Translations under genes and position numbers: made by a program
Part shown: positions 11,090-23,600 of the stretch, in pieces
Numbering within the stretch: position 1 is the stretch's first letter
Layout: each line of letters starts with the position of its first letter
Notes under the pieces: generated by a model
What the model was told of the DNA's origin: nothing
The model's input: only the letters and a program-made list of their open reading frames with translations
The model's database searches: none
Assembly (NCBI GenBank): GCA_032158295.1
Contig: JASTWB010000080.1
Location: forward strand, 1-64,000
Direction: 5' to 3'
DNA: 64,000 nt
Source: Pycnopodia helianthoides
Taxonomy: Eukaryota > Echinodermata > Asteroidea > Forcipulatida > Asteriidae

Positions 11090-11990
11090 AGAAAATGTGT
11101 AGTTTGCTCAAACAGTGGAAGGAACCTGACAGTAATTGTACCCCCAAACAGCTATGAAACAGACTGAGAATGTGTATTGAAATGTAGGTAGTGTAACTGT
11201 AATACTGTATCCAGTAAATTGTGAAGCCATAGGAACGCAAAAATTGAGTAAAATGAGCCCAAACTAAGTGAAGTCAACCGAACCTGCTGTTGTTTACCTA
11301 ATATGAAAACTGACGTAAATTAACGCTGCAGGCCTATTTAATCAAAAGATAGTGAAAAAACGTCAAAAATAGATGAGAACAAAAATGCAAACTAGATATT
11401 ACCATTGTGTCTAAAATCTGTGACAATATATTTCTTTCAAATTTACAGCGTGTGAATGTTGTTTCTTGAATATTGTTAATAAATGTTGGTCGAAAGCACA
11501 CCTCTGTTTTGGTTGTTTCATCTACTTCTACACACGTTGTGAATCTGCACTTTTTAACACATAACGGTCTGAATATTGTTCCTTGAATATTTTGGAATGC
11601 TGCTCGATAGCACACTCCTGTTCTTGTATTTAATTAATCAATAATGATAGGATGAAATTGGATATTCAAAGGATTGGCTTTTTCCCCAAGCATTAAAAGT
11701 GCTTAATAGTAATTTTTAGATGTAGGTGGCTGCAAGTGTATATATTATGTGTTTTTAATTCTGAAACAGATTAAAACCAAATGAATTGATAAACATGTCT
11801 TTGTGTGGTTGTGTTATATTGACACTGATATGTTTGTGTGCTTAGTTGTATTAGTTTTCTAATTAAACAGATTACTATAGATTTTGTCAATCAACTGTGA
11901 CAAAACCTCATCTTTAGCTTTATACGCTTGGTTCCTCCATGCCAAAGTGATGCCCATTATTTTTTGCTTGCTACTCACAAATCATTGAAA
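11090..11990. other. No gene; weak duplicated segment at 11450-11625
   Basis: Two imperfect copies sharing TTGAATATT, AATGYTG and TCGAWAGCACACYYCTGTT lie about 110 bp apart. Otherwise the sequence is AT-rich with no supportable ORF. Confidence 0.5.
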
Positions 11991-12568
11991 CTCTAACATA
12001 TGTATTCAGTATTATGTGATATTGAAGAGTGGTTGTTAAACCTGTCGCCATCAAGTGCAAATAGCATGTCATACCATATGCATTTGATATGGCTATACAT
12101 CTTGAGTGCCCAGTGGCATTTCATACCAAACTACTATTTACTTACTTCAGTTACCATTGACCAACCATTAGATATTGTAACACAAACCGCGGTCCCATAT
12201 GTGGACCATTATTTCATTTGTTTGTGTTAATGAAATATTACCATTCAGCAACTATTAGATTACCATTCCACAGCATATTGTGTAATACTATTTATTGTAT
12301 GCTGGGTTGGGATACTATCACTAATTTTACTTACCTCTAGCTTTTACCATACAGAAACCGTTTGGTGCAATCAGTATCTGATAGCACTGAACATTAACTT
12401 ATTTCATTCACATACCTTCCACTTACCATTTGATACTTACCATAGTAAAAATCTGTACCATAGCATACCATTTGTACATCACTGTACACCATTGTGTAAA
12501 TATATTACCATATCCCTTACCATTCAGATAATGCGTTATAGTTAGTTTGTACCATACACACATCAATA
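11990..12568. repeat. Degenerate ACCATT-rich array, left part
   Basis: TACCAT/ACCATT words recur at irregular 15-40 bp spacing from about 12050. The same texture resumes at 13612 and 15811, so the array was split by the two elements between. Confidence 0.6.
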
Positions 12569-13611
12569 GGTGACTGCTCTATATTCCGACACCCCTATGT
12601 TCCGACACCCCTATGTTCCGACACCCCTATATTCCGACAGCTTAACCTATATTCCGACACCCCTATGTTCCGTCACCCCTATGTTCCGACACCCCTATGT
12701 TCCGACACCCCTATGTTCCGACACCCCTATGTTCCGACACCCCTATATTCCGACACCCCTATATTCCGACAGCTCAAACACCCCTATGTTCCGACACCCC
12801 TATGTTCCGACAACCTGCACCAACATTTTGTGCTAGCCATTTTCGAGAAAAGCTGTTCGACTTAAGGAAACTACATCACATTTAATTCATAATCTTAGTC
12901 AATCTGATGCCGTACGTCCTCAGAAAAGTTTAATTCACATTAAAGACGATGGATGGACACTATTAGTAATTGTCAAAGACAAGTCTTCTCACTTGGTGTA
13001 TCTCAACATATGCATAACCTGTGAAAATTTGAGCTCAATTGGTCGTCGAAGTTGCGAGATAATAATGAAAGAAAAAACACCCTTGTCACACGAAGTTGTG
13101 TGCTTTCAGATGCTTGATTTCGAGACCTCAAATTCTAAACTTGAGGTCTCGAAATCAAATTCGTGGAAAATTACTTCTTTCTCAAAAACTACGTCACTTC
13201 AGATGGAGCCGTTTCTCACAATGATTTATACTATCAACCTCTCCCCATTACTCATTACCAAGTAAAGTTTGCGCTACGTCGCACTCTTCTCGAATTTAAT
13301 TCATCCAATTATTTGATTTTGACACGGCAAAAGTGCGACGTTTAGCGCAGGCCTAATGAAATTGAATGAAGTTATGCCAAAATTCACCGAGAAACCTTTT
13401 GGTAATTGTATTTTTACCAGAGTAATAGGCGAAAATAACGTGTCGGAACATAGGGGTGTCGGAACATAGGGGTGTCGGAACATAGGGGTGTCGGAACATA
13501 GGGGTGTCGGAATATAGGGGTGTCGGAACATAGGGATGTCGGAATATAGGCTGAGTTGTCGGAACATAGGGGTGTCGGAACATAGGGGTGTCGGAATATA
13601 GGTGTGTAACC
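12569..13611. mobile_element. Non-autonomous hAT-like element with 16-bp minisatellite termini
   Basis: An exact 8-bp direct repeat, CATCAATA, flanks the element (12561-12568 and 13612-13619). The termini are inverted: GGTGAC...CTATATTCCGACACC on the left and GGTTAC...CTATATTCCGACACC read inward from the right. Both arms consist of tandem 16-bp units (CCGACACCCCTATGTT) at 12585-12810 and, in reverse complement, at 13438-13598. An 8-bp duplication is typical of hAT elements; no transposase is encoded, so mobility in trans is inferred. A partial TTAA MITE sits inside. A palindromic pair with GTCGCACT on one arm and AGTGCGAC on the other lies at 13270-13350. Confidence 0.75.
12940..13262. mobile_element. 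Truncated TTAA MITE nested in the minisatellite-TIR element
   Basis: From TTAAAGAC at 12940 the sequence matches the complete MITE at 39249-39637 for about 320 bp, then stops at CATTACCAAG, lacking its last 75 bp. It includes the internal hairpin GATTTCGAGACCTCAA paired with TTGAGGTCTCGAAATC (13116-13156). Confidence 0.75.
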
Positions 13612-13937
13612 CATCAATATCATAGCAACGATGTATCTTGATATACCATTAAATAGTTTTCGTCATACCATTTACTTCTTTTACTTACCATTCACCTGCC
13701 ACAATTATTACAGAAACCATCCCCTACCTTTGGTATGCTTTTCAAATATCATCTGTTGTAAACTGCAATACTGTTATACTATTCACTTGTTTTATTTACC
13801 ATCCACTTATACTACCATTAGGCTTTTACAATACAAACATACTGTATCATAGTCTACCATTTGTATACCATTGTGTAATCATATTACTGCTCCCACCACC
13901 ATTCATTTACCATTAGGATGTACCATGCAAACTATAT
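13612..13937. repeat. ACCATT array, middle part
   Basis: Short stretch of TACCATT-rich sequence between the two inserted elements; it contains CCATTTACTT, CCATTCACCTG and CCATTAGG words. Its right edge is the ATAT bordering the next insertion. Confidence 0.6.
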
Positions 13938-15806
13938 GTGACCCGCTCTGCAAAAAAGGCCCGTAAGTCACGCTATCTCTTAGCACGCAAAAGGGCTCGT
14001 CAATGTTGAAAAGGTGAAAATTTCTTACTCGATGTGATTTTTTGTTTATCCCATTTTTGACATCGTTGATGTCCACTCTTTCATAATTTGTAAGATTGAA
14101 TGTTCATTTTGATCAATAAAGTTGGAAAAAACCCGTGTTTTGTGTACAATTTGTTCGTGGTTTGTACGATCGGTGTCCGTGAAATCAGTGGAAAGTTGCG
14201 TCTTTTAAACATCTGACACGACATTATTTGAAACCCCCCTATTATAAATTTGGTATCATCTGAAAGCGGAGGACGTTGTCTTTCTAAATTTAGACATAGA
14301 AAAGGTCAGAGGTCAAGATTAAAAGCAGGGTCGGTAGATTTATTACACGTAGACATAGAGCGCTTGTTGCTAGGGGCGTGGATCTTTGCTATCACATGCA
14401 CACAGTTTAGTGCACTCATTGGTCAATGCGCGCAATGTCGAGTGCGCGCATGCGCTGTGAACGATATCGGTTGTTTATTCGCTGTCAGGTGACTGTCATG
14501 TGACTGTTTATTAGGTGCGTGCCACACGAAAATTCAGCCAACTCAACCTCGTCCCCAGGGTGTGTCGAGCAGTTGTAAACAATGTGGTTGGAAATAAAGT
14601 AAACCATGGGGACGAGGTTGCAGACAACTGTGTTCAACTCAACTGACCTGTACTGCTCTGAGCGAAAAGATTTTGAGAATTATTTACCACTTTTAGCCAA
14701 ATAAATTAACTTTATTAGCCAACTGCTATTATATTTTGTATGGGTTCGAAGGATTAGTGTCTGACTGAAGCTTTGAATGATCCCCGTGATGCCAATCTTG
14801 TCAGGGAGGAGAGAGACATGGTTGGCTTCGTGGAAGATTACTTCGTTTACTTCCGATGTGAAAATGACGATGTGGAATCAGAAACCGATTCGGAATCTGA
14901 TTCCACATCGCCATCGATGCCAACGGATCTCTTCTGGCCGACGAACACCGCGGAAAGGCGGTGTTTATTTGTTTGTTCTATTTATTTTGGCAAGTTTTTA
15001 GCCCAAAGATTATTTCAAAGTAGATTAATCAACTTCAGATTTCAATAAGAAGGCAAACTACCTTGACTGTGCTAGATTTTAATGGAAATACTCGGGTTTT
15101 AAACTAAAGTATTTTTACCCCAAAATAGTTTCAACCATGAAAATACAAGATGGCTGAAGGGTTTAATGAATCAGCTTAAGCTGTTGCTTAAAAAAATACC
15201 GAAAAGTGGGAAAAAAAAAAAATTTTGCCAAAAAGCTCTTGTTTTCACCCCAAAATATTCTATTTAAATTCATTTGGTTTTCTAAAAAGTCCAGTTGGCA
15301 TTAGGATTACTTTAAAAAGTTACTAAAATTAAATTAAACTGCTATAAAATCGTCGTAATAATGACCAAGTGTGTTTTTGCCATTTTAAAGATACGAAAAA
15401 GATTGCGAAAAAGCACAATATGCAAATTAGTTTTTAAAAAGTGCGATGTAGAGCGTTAAATAAAATAACAAATATTTTGAACTTAATAAGTCATATTCAA
15501 CAATTGGTGAAAATTTCAGACGAATAGTATAATGGGAATGTGCTCGTTGCTAGGGTTTTTCTTAAGAACTTTGTACTAAAATAATTTAAAATACAGTGTA
15601 AAGTTTACAAGGCTGTTTCTCCTCAACCTATTTTGACCAAAATGGCAATAATTTTTATGCAAATTATGGTATAACTCTGGACTGCAAAATGCTACAGACT
15701 TCTAACATACACCAAATTAAAGCTGAGAAAAGGCCCCTTCCAACCATGTATCTAACTCAAAAATAATTTTTTGCGACTTAAGGGCCTTTTTTGCAGAGCG
15801 GGTCAC
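13938..15806. mobile_element. 1.87-kb TIR element without recognisable transposase
   Basis: The left end GTGACCCGCTCTGCAAAAAA and its complement at 15787-15806 form terminal inverted repeats that continue as GGCCCGTAAGTC / GGCCCTTAAGTC. ATAT borders both ends (13934-13937, 15807-15810) and may be the target duplication; a TA duplication with longer TIRs is equally possible. Inside are a small inverted pair CAACCTCGTCCCC/GGGGACGAGGTTG (14546-14620) and a perfect 14-bp-stem hairpin at about 14868-14910. A short frame at 14773-15048 has an acidic SETDSESDST stretch that is simply this hairpin read as codons; I do not call it a gene. Confidence 0.7.
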
Positions 15807-16441
15807 ATATGTACTATATAGCATACCATTGTTCACCACCGTATAATCATACTGTTGTTCCCACAACCAATCAGGTAGGCTACCATTAGGGTTTACCATA
15901 CAAACCATCTGTACCATATACATGGTATACCATTTGCATACTATTGTCCACCATTGTGTAATCATAATACTGTTCCCTTACCATTCAGATACCATTAGGT
16001 TTAACCTTACAAACCATAATGTATTTTTGCATACCATTTGTATACTATAGTTCATCATTGTGTAACCATTACCGTTCTCACTACCATTCAGATACCATCA
16101 GGTTTTACCATACAAACCATCTGTACCATAGTATACCATTTGTATACCATTGGTCACCATTATGTAACCATATTACCGTTCTCACTACCATTCAGATACC
16201 ATCAGGTTGTACCATACAAACCATCTGTACCATAGCATACCATTCATATACCATTGTTCACCATTGTGAAATCATATTACCGTTCCCTTACCATTCAAAA
16301 ACCATTAGGATTTACCATACAAACTATCACAACCATACTATTACCATTTGCTACCATAGCAATACCATTAATTACCTTGTTACTACCATTAATTACCATA
16401 GCCTACCAATGGTTACCATTCAACCTATTTTTATAAGGGTT
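15807..16441. repeat. ACCATT array, right part, with units of about 110-120 bp
   Basis: Here higher-order repeats are clear: each unit reads roughly ACCATTGTTCACC, ATTGTGTAATCAT, TTCCCTTACCATTC, AGATACCATTAGG, TTTACCATACAAACC, with copies near 15830, 15950, 16060, 16160 and 16260. The array ends in TTTTTATAAGGGTTG at 16428-16442, a terminus shared with the array at 46.95 kb. Confidence 0.7.
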
Positions 16442-17127
16442 GCCTTGATTTTGCTTGAAAAAGGTCCAAGGAAAGTCATCAATTACCTTCTTCTTGCAGC
16501 CTTCTCTGCTGATACCTTAAGGACATCTTCCCTAACTGGGGGAACCTGTAATATCCATAAGGACAAGCCAAGCAAGCCACCTCTCCCTCTCTCTCAAGTT
16601 TAAGTAAATGCCCTAAGAGGTGAGAATTTGTACAGTTTCATAATGATTGCTAGCCGAAACTAATATTTTCCTGCACATGTTTCTTGTATACGGTACAGTT
16701 TTTGCTAGATTTTGCGATTTTGCACTTTAAGATAATGAATGTAATGAGCTATTGTAAACTTCAGCAAGTTCTGTTTGCTATTTATAAGTAGTGCGATTGT
16801 ATTGAGCTGGTATGCATTAAAAACAGATTCGTGTGATAATTTCAAAAAATTGACAGTTAAAAGAAAAACACTAGTGCCGGTGTTGGGCTACAGTTGTACT
16901 ACCTGTATCTTATAATAAGAATTATTCTTGCGCCGAAGCAGGCATATCGTATTCTTCAAAACAAGTATTGTTATTATTGTTATTATTATTTCATCTTATC
17001 ACGCAGCATGCAAAAGAAAGATAACATTTTCCTTTGTGCCGGTAACTCCTCGAGTCTTTCTATTATTATCATATGTATTCCTTTTATGCAATTTAGTATA
17101 TATCCTATAGAGCCGGATCCAGACCAC

Positions 17128-17162
17128 CTGTACTATTATTATTATTATTATTATTATTATTT
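17128..17162. repeat. ATT trinucleotide microsatellite
   Basis: About ten consecutive ATT units directly upstream of the possible exon at 17173. A shorter TTATTATTATT run lies at 16970-16990. Confidence 0.85.
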
Positions 17163-17172
17163 CTTTTTGGCA

Positions 17173-17275
17173 GACTATGTTCAGAAAGTTTTCCCTTCAT
17201 TGAAGCTGGCAGATCTCAACAGGTTCATCAGAGAAAAACTTGTCAATGAGTCTCGTGAGAAAAAACCAAAGTAAT
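17173..17275 (+). other. Possible terminal exon, duplicated at 17411-17515
   Basis: After TTTCTTTTTGGCAG, a good acceptor, the sequence reads YVQKVFPSLKLADLNRF followed by a charged tail and TAA. A diverged copy with the same acceptor (TTTTTTGGCAG) and similar coding text occurs at 17411-17515 but is frameshifted. I do not recognise the product, and no upstream exon can be assigned. Confidence 0.3.
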
Positions 17276-17529
17276 TCATTTCATAACAAACTCTATTTGT
17301 AGCCCAAAGCACCCAAATTTGAAGGCAACGTGTCCCTTTAAGCCGGCCAAACCAACAAAAGAAATTACAATATATGACATTTTTGTTGCTGCCCTTTTGT
17401 TTTTTGGCAGACTGTTCAGAAAGTGTTCCCTTCAGTGACGCTTGCTGTTGCTGATCTCAACAGAAACATCCCTGAAAAACTTGTGAACGAGTCTTGTGAA
17501 AGAAAAGTAAAGTAGAGGAATTGTGTTTT

Positions 17530-20000
17530 AATTTGGTAAAATTTTATAGAGCGGCTGAGCAGGAATGGTGTTTGCCAAATGTTTCTGCTTTTCAAAGTTA
17601 AAGGAACACGTTGCCTTCGGATCGGGAGCTTTGTGCCATAAATATCTTGTTATACTATAATATGCTCCCTGTGTCATATAATAAAGTGTGCATTTAGGCC
17701 ACACACAGCGTTTACATGCTTCAAATCTTTTTACTTGCAATTCGACTAACAAAATGGCAAGCGTGGCAGACAGAAGTCGCATATGACGTTGGTGTGTGGG
17801 GTAAAACATCCAAAGGTTAATATCCAAATGTTATACTTTTCTCATGTTATAATATTGCTGAAGTTTCTTTTACTCATGTAGAACTTTCATGTGTTTTAAA
17901 AATAGATTTAACCTTTGGTAATTTTTCAGAAATTAAGGCGAGTCTTGAAAATGGTGTTTCAGTCAGTGCGCAGCATGCACATTAATGAGGTCTAAAGACA
18001 GATTTCATTTGCAGAGCGGAGCGGCGAAAAGCTGGTCTCGGACCCCTTCCAGATTTCGCGTGAAAATGCGAGCGTTCTGACACGGCCCCCTTGAAAACGA
18101 TGTGAAACCCGTTTAGGTCAGTGTTAGGTCAACATGGAGTGGTAAGTAGATTCCTGACAATTTACTGTAGCATTTAGAACCAATTTCCCCATGATGTAAC
18201 CCCTCTAAGACATTTATTTTTTCACCTGAAGTGTACTTAAGTTTTCATACTTTTCGTTGAACAGCTTCACAGTTTTGGTGAACTTGACTGTTTCGAGCAG
18301 GATGGAGACAAATGGGGTCGATTTTACTTTAAACGAAAAGTGCTTCGTTCATTTGATGCCACGATCATTTCTGCCCGTTTTATCGTTGTCGTTTTTTCGG
18401 CCTCGAAATTTCGGAAAAAATACTAAATTTTGCCGGGGCACTCAATCTTTCATGATGTCACAACAACATGGCCGATATGTATGTTTTATACACAATTTCA
18501 GGGGTGTGCTTTTTTAACCCATTTTGTCGCAGTTTTAGGATGAAATATGTAATTGATTTAAGCTTTTTGTCAGAGTTTGTTTACCAGTAGTTACTAGAGA
18601 CGATGAGTAATGCTTGAAGCCCTGTAGTTCAATGCACCTCGAGGTACTCCAATCTGATTTAGCTTTCTTTTATTTTTTTAAATTTTTTTATTTGTTTTTA
18701 ATTCGATGCTTTAAAATGTAATGTAATGACATTTCAACATTCAGCTTGATCAGATCACACAGAAGTTTACTTATTTTTGTTATAATTAAACTTGACTCGT
18801 CATCTGCTGCAGCCTGCCTGGTGACTGTGTACGGTCATTATAAAATTATATTATTAATATTTCTTTCCTTTTCAATTCTTTCAAATCTGGGTTTATCAAT
18901 GTATTTTTATCATCAGTGAGTTTTACTGGCTATCATTCAATTCAATTGTAAAGAAAATTTAAAAGATTTTTTTTTTATCTTGATCGTGGGGGGGGGGGCG
19001 GGGTGAATTGGCTTTGGTTTAAATCTTTGAGGAAGGATGCCTCCATGCTTATTTTGTATTTAAAACTTTTTTTGAAGAAAGTTTAATCATGGTAAGTTTG
19101 TTAGAGAGAAAGGTTAATTCCGTGAAGATTTTTTTTATTTATTTTTTGTTATGTATTTCTAAGTTTTAGTGCATTTACACATGCATGGATTGTCATGGAT
19201 TTATCGTACATTATGTTTAATGTGTAAACAAACAATTTAGTTTTGAAAGTGAATACATTTTGGGGCACATACAGTCTGGTGCATTTAATTCTGCCAAAGG
19301 TGTTTTTGTAACTTCTGTTTTAATCTTTTTTCCAATATCTGATTATATTGTTTTTATTTCTCTTCAATTTCAGGCCTAGCACTCTTGATGACACCGTTTT
19401 TTTCAAGTTACAGTTTTGGGTTATTCCATCACAAGATACTTGCCGGAGAACTTTAACAGTGACTGGTTTCTTCCTGATACAGTTTTCTCGAACATGAGAT
19501 GAGACCATGAAAACTGACAAAACTTTCGGCTTTTTGAACGTTGAGGTTTCCAGATGCAGTTTTCTCGAATTTGACTTAATTTCAGAGGGAAGTATTTCAT
19601 AGAAAAGTTTGCTGCAGTATGAACTTCATTGTCATAACTGAAGAAAAACATTTTTAACAAATTTCCTTACCAATTCTGTATAATACCTTGAGGATAAAAA
19701 GCAATGTTAATTGCTTTACAGGGTTTTTGTTATTAATATTTAACTTATTTATGCAATACTAAACATGCCAAAGTGTGCTAAAAGTTGTATTACAAATGGG
19801 TTGTGATACTACTAAGACTTTTAAGCAAGAGAATAAGTATTAAGTGGAAAGTATTTCAACTTTGGAAATTAACAGGTCTCCTAATTGCCTGGGTGTCCCT
19901 GTGGTTACTTGTAATTGTACTTCCTCAATACTTTGTGTGTGAATAATTTATATATTTTTTATTTATGCAGCTGAAAGAAGAAACTGAAAATAAATAAATG
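17530..20000. other. No recognisable gene
   Basis: AT-rich sequence with homopolymer runs (for example a G-run near 18988). Short ORFs here have no domain features, and no repeat structure stands out. Confidence 0.55.
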
Positions 20001-20004
20001 TTTC
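20001..20004. repeat. Target-site duplication TTTC (left) of gypsy element 1
   Basis: TTTC precedes the left LTR and is repeated exactly at 27758-27761 after the right LTR, as expected for a 4-bp Ty3/gypsy integration. Confidence 0.8.
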
Positions 20005-20428
20005 TGTAGCGTGATCTATTTTGGGTCCTTGTTTAACCTGTCGCAAAACGCCTACAGGAAAACACAACGGCAATCAGAATACTTCATTTAACAAGCCTTT
20101 ATTCAACTTCAGCAACACGTCCGCTCTGGACTACATCATTATTTCAACTCTTTTACAATAGAAAACACACACGCAACACAACGCTACAAAAGGGCGCCAA
20201 TCCTGCCAGCGCACCTGAATAATCTCTTATCTTTACATAAATTGTTATACAATGTTATACATCAGCCAATGCGCGGGGTAATTCGTCCAATCATTGCACA
20301 GTTCACACAAAGTTCAGGCAAGCTGCCGTGGGAGCATTGTCCTTCCATCATCCGACGGGGTACGGTACTCCAGCGCACCCGGCGGGGCTTCCCTCTATAC
20401 ACAGAGCATACAGTTAGTGTTCGTTACA
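20005..20428 (-). repeat. 3' LTR of gypsy element 1
   Basis: Starts TGTAGCG and ends GTTACA in plus orientation. Read on the minus strand it has AATAAA (complement near 20099) as probable polyadenylation signal. It contains one GGCGGGGCTTCC, the same core found expanded inside the element. On the minus strand an AGGAGGGAGCAA purine tract at 20429-20440 abuts it and is the likely polypurine primer. Confidence 0.9.
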
Positions 20429-20661
20429 TTGCTCCCTCCTGAAATTGAACTATTCTCCTGAATAGTCGGACAATTTTCTTGTAGAATGTTTTTATTAAAA
20501 CAGGGGTGTCCACAGGGAATGTTGATTCACGTCGATCCTGGTCCCACATAGCCAAGCTATGGTTACTCGGATCAAGCGAAAATCAAACAATCCGTGTCGA
20601 CCCCCCCCCCCCAACTCGAGACTCTTAAGGCCAAAACAAAATCCACAACAACACAACAGTC

Positions 20662-23600
20662 TTACTGGGGTACACCAGATTCCCGGTGCCATGTTCTCCA
20701 CAAGATGTCGTCTGGTTCGCGGATCCCCCGGGACTCCGTCATCCTTGTTGTAACTATTCCGGTGTACACATCTTCTTTCACCTCCCTCATCTCGGTGACA
20801 AACTCTTCTCTCATTAACACTGGCTCTGTCTGAGATGCCTGGTTGCTGGTCCGAGGGGCTCTGGGGATGCCCGGAGGGGGGTCACAAGGCACTAATCCCA
20901 CGGTGTGAATTGTCGTCGCACTATACCACTGCCCGTTCCTGTAAATCCAGTTCCCCCCTTCAATGTGCTCCTCGTGGACACTGGTAGATATCCGGCGCAC
21001 CGGAGAACTCGGCGATGCTGAACTGTTGCCGACATCATGTTCAGCATTGACTTTAGGGCGGACACTGGCTTGAGTGGGCTGTTGTCGGTGTACCCGTTCA
21101 TGGCGCACCAGATAATCATGTCGGCGATATGTTTGGCCGCAGGTTGAGCATGTGTACCGCTGGTCTTCGTGAACCACCTTCTCGTGACGACGCCTGCCAT
21201 GTTTGTTCGCATACTGCCTCCCACAGGTCTTACAAGAGTAGCCTCCTTCCATTCTTGATTCTGAGACAGAACTACTGCACGTCGAAATTACTGACAGTCC
21301 TTCGATGAGTCGTGGCGGTTTCCTAATGATGCGACCACGTCGGGTACGCTGAGGTTCAGTGGGGCTGTGCGCACTACCAGCCGGGCTGTGCGCACCATCG
21401 GGGCTGCGTGTATCTCCGGCGGGTCTTCCAACGGGGCTACCGTCAGGGCTTCCGGCGGGGCTTCCGGCGGGGCTTCCGGCGGGGCTTCCGGCGGGGCTAC
21501 CGGCGGGGCTTCCGGCAGGGCTACCGGCGGGGCTTCCGGCGGGGCTTCCAATATCGAGGAGGTCACTAGCCCCGGCGGGGCTCCCAACCTGCTGAGGGTT
21601 ACCCAGACGAGCTCGGTGGCCAACGGCGGCGGGGCTGCCTGTATCGGCGAGGCTATCCAGACCAATGAAATATTTCACTCGGCCGGGACCGCCAACACCA
21701 TTGTAGCTGCCGACACCGGCGGGGCTACCGGATGATACGACGGGGCGTTTAAACCCACATTCTTCCTTAGTTCTTCCATTACATGTTTTCAGTCTGTCGG
21801 CGTGAACAACGAGTGGTTTGGCACGAGTACTTTTCTGGATCCTGTACACCACATCAGACAGCTTATCCATGACAACATATGGCCCAGTCCAGTTTAGGGT
21901 CAACTTGGGGCTCCGTCCTTTCATCCGGCGTTTTTCGTGTAACCACACCACTGAACCAACATCATACAGTACTTGCTTGACATTCCGGTCATAATGTCTT
22001 TTCTGCGCTAGCATCTGCCTACCAGTGATTTCCCTTGCCACTTCGTGAGCCATGTGAAGTTTGTTTTGCAGTGTCATTACATATTTATTGGTCGGCACTG
22101 GTGCTTGAGGTGTTCTTGACCCGACTAGCAAGTCAATGGGCATGGTTATTTCCCGGCCAAGCATCATTGTGTTTGGTGTTTCTTTCGTGGACTCGTGCTC
22201 GGCTGATCGATAGGCCATGGTTAGAAGTGCAAGGTGCTGGTCCCAGTCCAGTTGGGACTTATCAACCCAGAGGCTCAGCATTGCTTCGATGGTCCGGTTG
22301 AATCTTTCGATCATGCCATCTGACCGCGGGTGATACGGTGTTGTACGTGTCTTGCTTATACCAAGCAGTAAGCACATTTTCTGAAAGACTTCCGATTCAA
22401 AGTCCCTTCCCTGATCGGAGTGAAGCTCCAGCGGCACTCCAAACCTCGCAACAAATTCTTCAACAAGTTTGGTAGCCACTGTAGGGGCCCTCTGGTCTGG
22501 AATTGCGTAGCACTCAGTCCACTTGGTAAAATAGTCCCCTACCACCATTATGTATTTATTTCCGCGGTCTGTAACTGGGAGGGGTCCCATGATGTCTACA
22601 GCAACTCTCTCAAGTGGAGCTCCAACTTGATAGCTAACTGCTGCTGCACGTTTCGTTCGACCTGGTTGTTTACGCCTTTGACATTGCTGACAATCCCGTA
22701 CCCATCGTTGTGAATATTGACGCATTGCTGGCCAATAAAATTGGCTGCGGCACAGCTTAGAAAACGTCTTGGCGATTCCCAGGTGCCCGGCGGTCTTACT
22801 GTCATGAAAGTGTTTCATAATTGCTGGACGCAGATCTGTCGGCAATATTATCTTCAATTGAGCCTGGTCTGTCGGTCGGGCGGGTTCCCAGCGGATGCAC
22901 AACATGTTTTCGCTAACGACCAATTGTTCGTAGCGGGACCACCAGAATTTCAGTTCTTTACCTCTGGAAGATACCTTCTCCCAAGCAGGTCGTCTACTCT
23001 CATTTTCTAACCACTTAATCACTTCGCACAGATCTTTGTCGTTTCGTTGTGCTTGCACTACGGACCCAGAGCTAATCTCATTTGGACATTCTTGCGTTGC
23101 TCTTGCTCCGACCGGCGGGGCTGCCGACACCAGTGGGGCAATCCGACCCGGCGGGGATGCCAACACCGGCGGGGCTGCCGACACCAGCGGGGCACTCCGA
23201 CCCGGCGGGGCCGCCCGCGTTGGCATGGCCGCCGACACCGGAGGGGCCGCCCGCACCAGTGGGGCTGTATGGGCTGACGGTGATTTCTGCACCGGTGGAG
23301 ATGTTTGTTGCCGTCCCTCTATGATTGCATGGTTATCAATCTGCCGTATGGTCCCGATTTCCAGCTCAAGACCAGTCGGAATACTAGCCTCAGGTCCATT
23401 ATGGTCACATTCAGGAAAACACTTCCTTGATAGGGCGTCAGCGTTACCGTGTTGGTTACCTGGCCGATGTTCAATGGTGAAGTCATAAATGCCCAACTTC
23501 TGGAGCCACCTCGCCAGTTGTCCTTGTGGTTCTTTAACTCCATGCAGCCACTTCAGAGGTCGGTGGTCAGTCCTGACCCGAAAGTGAGCGCCGTACAAGT

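Noticed and set aside
12570..12885. Overlapping ORFs of FRHPYVPTPLCSDTP repeats (and their mirror at 13301-13623)
   Set aside because: They are the 16-bp minisatellite read in all three frames; inverted-repeat position and target duplication explain them as transposon ends.
14773..15048. Short acidic ORF as a gene in the 1.87-kb TIR element
   Set aside because: Its acidic stretch is a palindromic hairpin; no homologue pattern or start context.
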